Source: Brachyspira intermedia PWS/A (GTDB lineage Bacteria > Spirochaetota > Brachyspiria > Brachyspirales > Brachyspiraceae). From it: a stretch of 64,000 nt of DNA. The stretch spans positions 806,001 to 870,000 of the forward strand of contig NC_017243.1 in the NCBI RefSeq assembly GCF_000223215.1. Direction: 5' to 3'. The translations under genes were made by a program, and so were the position numbers. Below the pieces are notes generated by a model. That model did no database searches and was not told where the DNA came from. It saw nothing but the letters and a program-made list of their open reading frames with translations. Of this stretch, positions 36,879 to 44,515 are shown piece by piece. Numbering within the stretch: the stretch's first letter is position 1; each line of letters opens with the position of its first letter.

Positions 36879-36947
36879 ATGGTATAATTGTCTCATATAC
36901 GAAATTGTAACTTGTATATTAATAATAAATAGTTATAGGAGTTAAAA

Positions 36948-38210
36948 ATGGCAACAATGACTAATTTTCTATTCAGTCAACATTTAAAAGAATCTAAAAA
37001 TAAATTAGAGAATTTGCAAAAAGAATTAAATAAATGTGTAGAAGAATTTAATGATTTTTTAAATAATATTGATGCAGAAAACTATTCTGATTTTGATGAT
37101 TTTAATGACAGAGCAAAAGCTTTTAATGAAGAATTAAATAAAATAATGTCAGATAAACAAAATTTTATAGTCAGTTTTACAAATATAGTTGACAATAAGA
37201 AAGAAGTTGATATTGATCGTTTAAACAATCTTACTGATTATCATGATTATAATTCTAAAGGTATTTATAAAAGTGCTAATGGAGAATATGCAGAAGCTAT
37301 AAAATATTATGATGAGGCTATAAAGTTAAACCCTAATATGGCAGATGCTTATTATAACAAAGCTATTGCCAAAACTAAACTTGGACTTTTAAAAGAAGCT
37401 ATAGAAGAATATGATAAGGCTATAGAGTTAAGAGCTGATTATACATATGCTTATTATAACAGAGGACTTCTTAAAAGTGATTTAGGACTTTTAGAAGAAG
37501 CTATAAAAGATTTTGATAAAGCTTTATCAATAGATCCTAATTTATTTGATGCTTATAATAATAAAGGATTATTAGAAGATGAGTTGGGATTTTCTAAAGA
37601 AGCTATAAAAGATTTTAGCAAAGCTATAAAATTAAATCCTAATTATGCTCTTGCATATAATAATAGGGGAATTGCCAAAGATAATTTAGGACTTTATGAA
37701 GAAGCTATTAAAGATTATGATAAAGCTATAAAATTAAATCCTAATTATGCTCTTGCATATAATAGTAGGGGAAATGCCAAAGATAATTTAGGACTTTATG
37801 AAGAAGCTATAGAAGATTTTAATAAGGCTATAAAATTAAAACCTGATAATACAGATGCTTATAATAACAGAGGTAATACAAAATATAATTTAGAGCTTTA
37901 TGAAGAAGCTATTAAAGATTATGATAAAGCTATAAAATTAGATCCTAATTATGCTTTTGCCTATAATAATAGGGGAAATGCCAAAGATAATTTAGGTCTT
38001 TATGAAGAAGCTATAGAAGATTTTGATAAGGCTATAAAATTAAAACCTGATTATGCAGATGCTTATAATAACAGAGGCCTTACTAAGGAAAATTTAGGTC
38101 TTTATGAAGAGGCATTAAAAGATTATAAGAAGGCTTTAAAATTAGATCCAAGCAGTGAATGTGCCAGAGAAAACGTAAAACGTACTAAAGAAGAATATGG
38201 TTTGAAATAA
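36948..38210 (+). CDS. TPR repeat protein 3
   Basis: The 420 residues share the N-terminal domain of TPR protein 1 (about 1-105, YSDFDDFNDRAKAF) and carry about nine TPR units (AIKDYDKAIKLNPNYALAYN-type). Several 102-base units (for example starting near 37624, 37726 and 37930) are almost identical in DNA, so the gene has grown by recent internal duplication and may vary in length. TAGGAG precedes the ATG. The promoter at the end of repeat A lies just upstream, and inverted repeat B starts 6 bases after its stop codon. Confidence 0.9.
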   Translation: MATMTNFLFSQHLKESKNKLENLQKELNKCVEEFNDFLNNIDAENYSDFDDFNDRAKAFNEELNKIMSDKQNFIVSFTNIVDNKKEVDIDRLNNLTDYHDYNSKGIYKSANGEYAEAIKYYDEAIKLNPNMADAYYNKAIAKTKLGLLKEAIEEYDKAIELRADYTYAYYNRGLLKSDLGLLEEAIKDFDKALSIDPNLFDAYNNKGLLEDELGFSKEAIKDFSKAIKLNPNYALAYNNRGIAKDNLGLYEEAIKDYDKAIKLNPNYALAYNSRGNAKDNLGLYEEAIEDFNKAIKLKPDNTDAYNNRGNTKYNLELYEEAIKDYDKAIKLDPNYAFAYNNRGNAKDNLGLYEEAIEDFDKAIKLKPDYADAYNNRGLTKENLGLYEEALKDYKKALKLDPSSECARENVKRTKEEYGLK

Positions 38211-38216
38211 GGTTGT

Positions 38217-38245
38217 AATATAACCAAACGACTATATTTTGTCAA
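38217..38245 (-). promoter_or_regulatory. Outward promoter at the end of repeat B
   Basis: On the minus strand TTGACA (38245-38240), a 17-base spacer and TATATT (38222-38217). It points leftward into the 3' end of TPR gene 3, so it would make antisense RNA. Confidence 0.65.
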
Positions 38246-38600
38246 AAATTATTTTATTATTTTTATTATTTGTGGGGACTAGCCCCCACACCCCCACTTC
38301 TTTTGCGACCGAAGGAAGTACTGCGACTGAAAGGAGTACCTTTAGGTATGGTATTGCCACAGGCGAAGCCCGCCTCGCTATGCGTACCGACGAAGTCCAC
38401 CTGTGGTGTCGGCAGGCGAGAAGCAAAAAGGTTACATTTGGGATTTAATTTAATAAATTATCTTACATGTGATACGATTTTAGTATGATTTAGTACTAAT
38501 TCTATCCTTGCACTTTCGCGAAGCGTATCCGAGTTTATCGAGGATATAAGGTTCTTTGACGCTGTCCGCCTCGCGAAGCGTGCCTATGGCAGGTGTGCTT
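38217..38600 (-). repeat. Modular intergenic repeat, copy B
   Basis: This is an inverted copy relative to A. It shares the core TTAGTATGATTTAGTACTAA (38479-38498), the module CACTTTCGCGAAGCG, and a promoter-like left end. It also shares a block of about 36 bases with C (38388-38425, CCGACGAAGTCCACCTGTGG and on), which folds as GCCGAC...GTCGGC in C. At the place of the GGGGC/GCCCC hairpin it has GTGGGG-ACTAG-CCCCCAC (38271-38288). It contains extra GC-rich modules absent from A. Short ORFs across it are composition artefacts. Confidence 0.8.
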
Positions 38601-38636
38601 GGGAAAAGTTTATAAAAATAAATAAAGACATTAATT

Positions 38637-38775
38637 ACATGCCCGCCCTTTAAAATTTGAAATTTCATTTTGAATGTTAACTCAATTAACTTTATAGCTT
38701 AATTAGAATTTTTAACGCCCACCCAAGTTTAAATTAACTTTAAAATATATTTAACGCACGGTAAACTAAATTTAT
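38637..38775. other. AT-rich stretch with three short GC islands
   Basis: GCCCGCCC (near 38641), ACGCCCACCC (near 38714) and AACGCACGG (near 38753) stand out of AT-rich sequence at roughly even distances, each beside A/T palindromic bases. No ORF is credible here. I suspect another dispersed repeat of this genome, but only one copy is in view. Confidence 0.3.
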
Positions 38776-38882
38776 AATATAAATAAAATTTGAATTATAA
38801 ATAAATTAATATTTTTAATTTTATTCTGCGTGTGATGGATGAGATTAAAAATAAAAAAATTAAACTAATTATATTTTTTGTG

Positions 38883-38911
38883 TTGACAATTTTTTTATAT
38901 TATGCTATATT
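38883..38911 (+). promoter_or_regulatory. Promoter of the small transcription unit
   Basis: TTGACA (38883-38888), a 17-base spacer and TATATT (38906-38911). Transcription should start near 38918. Confidence 0.75.
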
Positions 38912-38953
38912 CGCAAAAATTAAAAATCTATATCATTATAAGGAGGCGGTGCT

Positions 38954-39031
38954 ATGCTAAACAAAAACTTCTATTCTCGCTCACTACTCAGCTTCAAAAG
39001 AATCGTCTACCTGATATGTAACTTCAATTAA
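38954..39031 (+). CDS. 25-residue small protein or leader peptide
   Basis: An ATG preceded by the very strong site AAGGAGGCGG opens 25 codons and ends with TAA. The product (start MLNKNFYSRSLLSFKRI, then VYLICNFN) is basic, with a short hydrophobic stretch. It has its own promoter and a hairpin terminator 39 bases downstream, making a complete unit of about 170 bases. It could be a small regulatory protein, a type I toxin-like peptide, a leader peptide linked to the Mg-ATPase gene that follows, or an sRNA with a fortuitous ORF. No homolog was recognised. Confidence 0.5.
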   Translation: MLNKNFYSRSLLSFKRIVYLICNFN

Positions 39032-39069
39032 TACATTTTCTATAATTAAATCCATACACTAAAAATTAT

Positions 39070-39091
39070 AAAACCGTTTTTGGTTTTTTAT
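39070..39091 (+). terminator. Terminator of the small transcription unit
   Basis: AAAACC (39070-39075) pairs with GGTTTT (39082-39087), followed by further T residues. Confidence 0.7.
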
Positions 39092-39182
39092 ATTTGTTAT
39101 TTTAGCTTTTGTAAATAACAGTATTAGAATAAATTTATTATAAAAAATAATAATTTTTAGATATTAGAATTGAAATATAAAA

Positions 39183-39238
39183 GCGAGTCGTAGCCAGCTA
39201 GTGAGTTTACTCACTAGCTTATTATAGGCGTAGACGAG
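39183..39238. repeat. Palindromic element before the Mg-ATPase gene
   Basis: A perfect stem AGCTAGTGAG (39196-39205) with CTCACTAGCT (39210-39219), loop TTTA, is enclosed by a second, imperfect pairing of GTCGTAGCC with GGCGTAGAC. It is GC-rich compared with its flanks. It may be a REP-like element or a structure in the mgtA leader; it does not match the M-box riboswitch. Confidence 0.5.
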
Positions 39239-39301
39239 CATAACAATAATAAAAAATAATAAAAAATCGTTTTGAAAATATTATTTATTGGAGTTGATAT
39301 T

Positions 39302-42016
39302 ATGAAAAAAATACTAGAAAATAAAAACAAATTAATTTTATCAGCATTAAATAATACTGATAAAGTACTAGAAGTATTTAATTCATCATTAGAAGGCATA
39401 TCAGAAAAAGAAGCAGATAAAAGATTAAAAGAATACGGATTAAATAAAATACCCCATAAAAATAAAAAAACTATTTTGAAAAGAATAGCCGAAGGTTTCA
39501 TAAATCCATTCACTTTAATATTATTTGCATTAGCTATTATTTCCATTTTTACAGATATATTAATACCTTTTTTCAAGAATGAAGAAATTTCTTTTTTGAC
39601 AGTAATAATCATTTCTACAATGATAACTGTATCAGGATTAATAAGATTCATTCAGGAATATAAATCAGATAATGCATCAGAAAAACTTCTTAATATGATA
39701 AAATCTTCAAGCATAGTTTTGAGAGAAAATATCAAAAAAGAAATAAACAGTGAAAATCTAACAGTAGGCGATATAGTTTTTATTAATGCCGGTAATATAA
39801 TACCTGCTGATATAAGAATAATAGAATCAAATAACTTGACAGTTTCTCAATCAGTATTAACAGGAGAAAGCGAGCCTTTAGAAAAAAATAATTCTGTATG
39901 TAATGAGGAATTAGAATCAGTAACAGATTATTCAAATATTGTATTTATGGGTTCTAATGTAATAAGCGGAGATGCTAAAGGCATAGTAATCAATATTGGA
40001 AAAGATGCATTTTTAGGAGATATAGCAAATGAACTTTCAAATATTAATGAAATAGATACAAGCTTCACTAAAGGAATAAATTCTGTATCTTGGCTATTGA
40101 TAAGATTTATGTCTATAATGACTCCTGTTGTATTTTTTATTAATGGATTCACAAAAGGAAATTGGATAGAAGCATTATTATTTGCTATATCAATTGCAGT
40201 AGGTTTGACACCAGAAATGCTCCCTATGATTGTAAGTGCATGCTTAGCAAAAGGGGCAGTATCTATGTCAAAACAAAAAACTATAATAAAGAATCTTAAC
40301 TCTATACAAAGTTTCGGTGCTATGAATATATTATGCACTGATAAAACAGGCACTTTAACTATGGATAAAATTTCATTGAAACATTATTTTGATATCAATG
40401 GAAATGAAAATAAAAATGTTTTGGATTTGGCTTATTTAAATAGCTATTTTCAAAATGGTTATAGAAATGTTTTGGATAATGCCATTATTGAATATGTAGA
40501 ACATAATGAAAAAAATTTTAATAATAAAGAATTAGAAAATTATATTAAAATAAATGAAATTCCTTTTGATTTTATAAGAAGAAGATTAAGCATATTATTA
40601 AAAGAAAATAATAATATAAAAATGATAACTAAAGGAGCTTTTGAAGAAATGATTTCAATTTGCTCTTATGTTTATGATGATGAAAAAGTATCAAAAATAA
40701 CAGAATTACAAAGAGAAGAATTAAATAAAAAAATTAACTCTTTAAATGATAGAGGAATGAGAGTTATAGCATTAGCTGTAAAAGACATAAAAATAAATGA
40801 TGAAAATCAATTACAAGATTTAGAAGAAATTAAAAAATTAGAAAATGAAATGGTGTTAGTTGGATATTTAGCATTCTTGGATCCTCCAAAAGAATCATCT
40901 TACGAGGCTATAAAAAAATTAAATGAATATGGTGTTGATGTAAAAATACTTACTGGAGATAATGAAAAAACAACTATTAATGTATGCAATAAATTAGGAA
41001 TAAATATAAACGGCATTTTGCTTGGAAATGAAATTGATAAATTAAATGATGATGAATTAAAAATAAAAGCAAAAAAAGCTAATATATTTGCTAAACTTTA
41101 TCCTCATCAAAAATCAAGAATAGTATCTGTATTAAAAGATGATGATAATACTGTTGGATTTATGGGTGATGGTATTAATGATGTGCTTGCTATGAAAATG
41201 GCTGATATATCTATTTCAGTTGACAGCGCTTTTGATATAGCTAAAGAAGCTGCTGATATAATACTATTAGAAAAAGATTTAACTGTATTAGAAAAAGGCA
41301 TAATAGAAGGAAGAAAAACTTATGCCAATATGATAAAGTATATAAAAATAACTGCTTCATCAAATTTTGGAAATATGTTTTCTGTATTAATGGCTTCTAT
41401 ACTATTGCCATTCATACCAATGCAAAGTGTGCATTTGATCATACTAAATTTAATATATGATTTAAGCTGCACTTCAATACCTTGGGATAATGTTGATAAA
41501 GAATTTTTAAAACTTCCAAGAAAATGGGACGCTTCAAGTATAGGAAACTTTATGTGCTGGATGGGACCTGTAAGTTCCATATTTGATTGGAGTACTTATT
41601 TAATAATGTATTTTATTTTCTGTCCATTATTCGTTTCTAATGGAATATTATATAATAAATTAGGCAATTATTATAATGGTGCCGATTTAGCTAATATAAA
41701 AACAATGTATACTTCTATGTTCCAATCAGGCTGGTTTATAGAATCTATATGCACACAAGTTTTGGTTATATATATGATAAGAACTGCTAAAATTCCTTTT
41801 ATAGAAAGCAGACCATCAAAACAAGTATTTTTATTAACTTTTTCAAGCATTATAATTTTGTCTATAGTGCCTTTTACAAATTTAGGACATCATTTAGGTT
41901 TTGTATCATTGCCTAAAACTTATTTTATATTTTTAGTTCCTTGTATATTTGCTTATATACTATTAGTTACATTATTAAAGAAAGTATATATTAGAAAATT
42001 TGGTGAATTATTATAA
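39302..42016 (+). CDS. mgtA: MgtA-type magnesium-translocating P-type ATPase
   Basis: This 904-residue P3B-type ATPase has a cytoplasmic N-terminus, TGES (about 184) in the actuator domain, the MgtA-typical membrane motif GLTPEMLPMIVSACLAKGA (about 291-309), phosphorylation site CTDKTGTLT (about 345), and hinge GDGINDVLAMK (about 617). About ten membrane segments are present. It imports Mg2+ at the cost of ATP. GGAG precedes the ATG at 39302; an in-frame ATG ten codons earlier has no binding site. Repeat C begins within its stop codon, and its likely terminator lies beyond that repeat. Confidence 0.93.
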   Translation: MKKILENKNKLILSALNNTDKVLEVFNSSLEGISEKEADKRLKEYGLNKIPHKNKKTILKRIAEGFINPFTLILFALAIISIFTDILIPFFKNEEISFLTVIIISTMITVSGLIRFIQEYKSDNASEKLLNMIKSSSIVLRENIKKEINSENLTVGDIVFINAGNIIPADIRIIESNNLTVSQSVLTGESEPLEKNNSVCNEELESVTDYSNIVFMGSNVISGDAKGIVINIGKDAFLGDIANELSNINEIDTSFTKGINSVSWLLIRFMSIMTPVVFFINGFTKGNWIEALLFAISIAVGLTPEMLPMIVSACLAKGAVSMSKQKTIIKNLNSIQSFGAMNILCTDKTGTLTMDKISLKHYFDINGNENKNVLDLAYLNSYFQNGYRNVLDNAIIEYVEHNEKNFNNKELENYIKINEIPFDFIRRRLSILLKENNNIKMITKGAFEEMISICSYVYDDEKVSKITELQREELNKKINSLNDRGMRVIALAVKDIKINDENQLQDLEEIKKLENEMVLVGYLAFLDPPKESSYEAIKKLNEYGVDVKILTGDNEKTTINVCNKLGININGILLGNEIDKLNDDELKIKAKKANIFAKLYPHQKSRIVSVLKDDDNTVGFMGDGINDVLAMKMADISISVDSAFDIAKEAADIILLEKDLTVLEKGIIEGRKTYANMIKYIKITASSNFGNMFSVLMASILLPFIPMQSVHLIILNLIYDLSCTSIPWDNVDKEFLKLPRKWDASSIGNFMCWMGPVSSIFDWSTYLIMYFIFCPLFVSNGILYNKLGNYYNGADLANIKTMYTSMFQSGWFIESICTQVLVIYMIRTAKIPFIESRPSKQVFLLTFSSIIILSIVPFTNLGHHLGFVSLPKTYFIFLVPCIFAYILLVTLLKKVYIRKFGELL

Positions 42017-42043
42017 TATACTTAAACAACTATATTTTGTCAA
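42015..42043 (-). promoter_or_regulatory. Outward promoter at the end of repeat C
   Basis: On the minus strand TTGACA (42043-42038), a 17-base spacer and TATATT (42020-42015). The -10 box overlaps the mgtA stop codon. Transcription would run antisense into mgtA. Confidence 0.65.
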
Positions 42044-42362
42044 AAATAAAACTATAGTTTCTTTTTAATATATGGGGCTTTGCCCCAGCTGTGCGTGCCG
42101 ACGAAGTCCACCTGTGGTGTCGGCAGGCGAGAAGCTATATCCTCGACAAGTTCGGATACACTTCACGAAAGGCTATATTTGAACTTAAATGTAATAAATT
42201 ATTTTACAATAAGACAATTTTAGTATGATTTAGTACTAATTTTATACCTTGCATTTTCGCGAAGCGTGCCTACGGCAGCAACTTTGACGAAGTCCGCAGA
42301 GCGTATGTGGCGGGAAAAAGTTGACTAAAAAAATGACAAAGTTAAAAAATTTCAGTATATAT
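42015..42362 (-). repeat. Modular intergenic repeat, copy C
   Basis: Inverted with respect to A and in the same orientation as B. It shares nearly all of copy A's scaffold: the core TTAGTATGATTTAGTACTAA, the GGGGC-TTT-GCCCC hairpin (42074-42086), TTCGCGAAGCGTGCCTACGG and the end GGGAAAAAGTTGA...ACTTTGTCA. It contains inserts missing from A, such as the hairpin GCCGAC...GTCGGC (42099-42125), shared with B, and a block near ACGAAGTCCGCAGAGCG. Confidence 0.8.
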
Positions 42363-42372
42363 TAATAATGAA

Positions 42373-42409
42373 GCATATACAGATTTCTTTTTATTATTTC
42401 TGTATATGC
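42373..42409. terminator. Hairpin, probable mgtA terminator displaced by repeat C
   Basis: GCATATACAGA (42373-42383) pairs perfectly with TCTGTATATGC (42399-42409). T residues follow only loosely. It lies just beyond repeat C, as if C had entered between mgtA and its terminator. Confidence 0.55.
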
Positions 42410-42487
42410 TCTTACTATTAATATGTAATTTTTCATTATAAATAGTTTAGTTTATAATTTTGATATTAAATTTGGTTTATTTAAAGT

Positions 42488-42516
42488 TTGACAAAAGTTA
42501 ATTTTTATTAGATAAT
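42488..42516 (+). promoter_or_regulatory. Promoter of the opp operon
   Basis: TTGACA (42488-42493), a 17-base spacer and GATAAT (42511-42516), 47 bases before the oppB start codon. Confidence 0.65.
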
Positions 42517-42563
42517 ATAATGTCAATAAAAATTTGTCAAAAAATTAATTAAAGGTATTGTGT

Positions 42564-43484
42564 ATGTTTTCTTATGTTGTTAAAAGATTATTAGTCTCAC
42601 TTTTAACCCTTTTTGTTATAGTAACAATAACATTCTTTTTAATGCATACAGTACCGGGCGGGCCTTTTGTAGGTGAAAAACCGCTTAGTAAAGTAGCATT
42701 GGAAAACTTAAATAGAAAATACGGACTTGATAAGCCATTAATAGTTCAGTATGGTAATTATTTAAATAATGCTATTAGAGGAGATTTGGGTACTTCTCTT
42801 ACTAAAATAGGACAATCAGTTTCCGGTACAATAGTAAGGGCATTCCCTGTATCTTTCAGACTTGGAATATTCAGTATGTTTATTTCTACTACTATAGGAG
42901 TTTTATTTGGAATAGTTGCGGCATTAAGGCATGGTAAGTTTGTAGATAGGGCTGTTATGGTGGCGGCTACTTTAGGTATAGCAGTACCTAGTTTCGTTGT
43001 TGCTACTGTTTCTATTATTATATTTTCTGTAAAATTAAAACTGCTTCCTGCTTATGGATTCGATTCTTTTGCTCAATATATAATGCCGGGATTTGCCTTA
43101 TCTTTTAGTTCTTTAAGTTTTATGGCAAGACTTATGAGAAGTTCAATGCTTGATGTTATACACCAAGATTATATAAAAACAGCCAGAGCAAAAGGTATAT
43201 CAAGAAGCATAATCATATTTAAGCATGCTTTAAGAAATGCTATAATACCAATAGTTACATATATAGGACCTCTTGCTGCAGGTATTCTTACAGGTTCATT
43301 CGTTGTAGAGAAAATATTCAATATACCGGGACTTGGAAGATATTTCGTTGAAAGCATCACTCAAAGAGATTATCCTACAATATTAGGAGTTACAATATTC
43401 TACGGAGCTTTTTTGATAGCTATGAATTTCTTGGTTGACTTATCCTATGGTATAATAGACCCTAGAATAAAAATACAGGAATAA
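42564..43484 (+). CDS. oppB: Oligopeptide ABC transporter permease OppB
   Basis: This 306-residue inner-membrane permease has six membrane segments and the DppB/OppB start YVVKRLLVSLLTLFVIVTI. The EAA loop DYIKTARAKGISRSIIIFKHALRNA is present in parts: YIKTARAKGIS then HALRNAIIP. It pairs with OppC to form the channel for peptides or related ligands. The ATG at 42564 follows AAAGG at eight bases; a TTG two codons earlier is less likely. It is the first gene of oppBCDF. Confidence 0.93.
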   Translation: MFSYVVKRLLVSLLTLFVIVTITFFLMHTVPGGPFVGEKPLSKVALENLNRKYGLDKPLIVQYGNYLNNAIRGDLGTSLTKIGQSVSGTIVRAFPVSFRLGIFSMFISTTIGVLFGIVAALRHGKFVDRAVMVAATLGIAVPSFVVATVSIIIFSVKLKLLPAYGFDSFAQYIMPGFALSFSSLSFMARLMRSSMLDVIHQDYIKTARAKGISRSIIIFKHALRNAIIPIVTYIGPLAAGILTGSFVVEKIFNIPGLGRYFVESITQRDYPTILGVTIFYGAFLIAMNFLVDLSYGIIDPRIKIQE

Positions 43485-43519
43485 TTTTTATAATTTTTTA
43501 TAAAGGCGGAAATTAACTA

Positions 43520-44503
43520 ATGGAAAATAGTTTAGATAAATCATTATTTGTAAAAGCAACGGATGAAGAAAAAGCTTCAGCTGAAGTAAAAAGAGAAAGT
43601 GTCACCTATTGGCAGGATGCATATAGAAGATTCAAAAAAAATAGAGTTGCTTTAGTTTCTATTATAGTTATAGCTATTATAGCCATTCTTTCTATTATAA
43701 TACCTATGATTTCTGAGTATGGATATGCTCAAATAAATAGAGGAGTTGAAAACAGTCTTCCTACATTAGAACATCCATTCGGAACAGATACTTTGGGTAG
43801 AGATTTGCTTGTAAGATGTATGATAGGTGCTAGAATATCGCTTTTAATTGGTATTGTATCTGCTACTTTAGTTGTAATAATAGGTATAGTTTATGGTTCT
43901 ATATCAGGATATTTCGGAGGACTTACTGACAGTATTATGATGCGTATCGTTGATATAATAAGTGCAGTACCTACACTTTTGGTAGTTGTATTATTATCAG
44001 TTGTTCTTAAAGCTCCTATGGATAAGTTATTTTTACAGAATGAGTCATTGAGAGGTATAGGACTTTTAGGGCCCGGACTTTTCAGTATATTTATAGTTAT
44101 ATCTTTACTTTATTGGACTAATATGGCAAGAATGACAAGAGGACAGATTTTAGCATTAAAAGGACAGGAATTTGTAACTGCAGCTAGAGCTTTGGGTACT
44201 CCTCATAGCAGAATAATTTTTAAACATTTAATACCTAATGCCATGGGGGCAATAATAGTATCAGCAATGGTTCAAATACCTAATGCTATATTCGTTGAGG
44301 CATTTTTGAGTTTCTTGGGATTGGGAGTTAGTGCTCCTATGGTTTCGCTTGGTTCTTTGACTTCAAATGCTGTAAGCGGAGTTTATTCTTATCCTTATCA
44401 GCTGCTTTTTCCTGCTGCTTTGATAAGTATTATAATACTTTGCTTTAATTTGGTGGGTGATGGTTTAAGGGATGCATTAGACCCAAGAATGAAGAATAGA
44501 TAA
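43520..44503 (+). CDS. oppC: Oligopeptide ABC transporter permease OppC
   Basis: The 327 residues show a charged N-terminal tail, a first membrane segment (VALVSIIVIAIIAILSIIIP), the OppC-typical motif HPFGTDTLGRDLL (about 86-98), and the EAA loop FVTAARALGTPHSRIIFKHL, with four to five further membrane segments. It forms the second half of the transport channel. It starts 35 bases after oppB with AGGCGGA before the ATG. Confidence 0.94.
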   Translation: MENSLDKSLFVKATDEEKASAEVKRESVTYWQDAYRRFKKNRVALVSIIVIAIIAILSIIIPMISEYGYAQINRGVENSLPTLEHPFGTDTLGRDLLVRCMIGARISLLIGIVSATLVVIIGIVYGSISGYFGGLTDSIMMRIVDIISAVPTLLVVVLLSVVLKAPMDKLFLQNESLRGIGLLGPGLFSIFIVISLLYWTNMARMTRGQILALKGQEFVTAARALGTPHSRIIFKHLIPNAMGAIIVSAMVQIPNAIFVEAFLSFLGLGVSAPMVSLGSLTSNAVSGVYSYPYQLLFPAALISIIILCFNLVGDGLRDALDPRMKNR

Positions 44504-44515
44504 AGGGGTATGTAA

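Noticed and set aside
31991..38210. Regular repeated DNA that might be read as a CRISPR array
   Set aside because: The period is about 102 bases, in frame with TPR codons, with no spacers or cas genes.
36536..38600. Composite transposon carrying TPR gene 3
   Set aside because: Inverted copies flank the gene, but no transposase and no target-site duplication could be identified, so only a repeat is annotated.
38232..38668. Several overlapping ORFs of 60-70 codons across repeat B on both strands
   Set aside because: They come from GC-rich, stop-poor modules, have no ribosome binding sites, and break in the other repeat copies. They are not treated as genes.
39092..39301. M-box Mg2+ riboswitch before mgtA
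   Set aside because: The conserved M-box blocks cannot be found; only a palindrome is present.
36360..42362. Integron-like attC sites
   Set aside because: The palindromes sit next to gene ends like attC sites, but the copies have mixed orientation, no integrase is present and no attC core (GTTRRRY) layout is seen.
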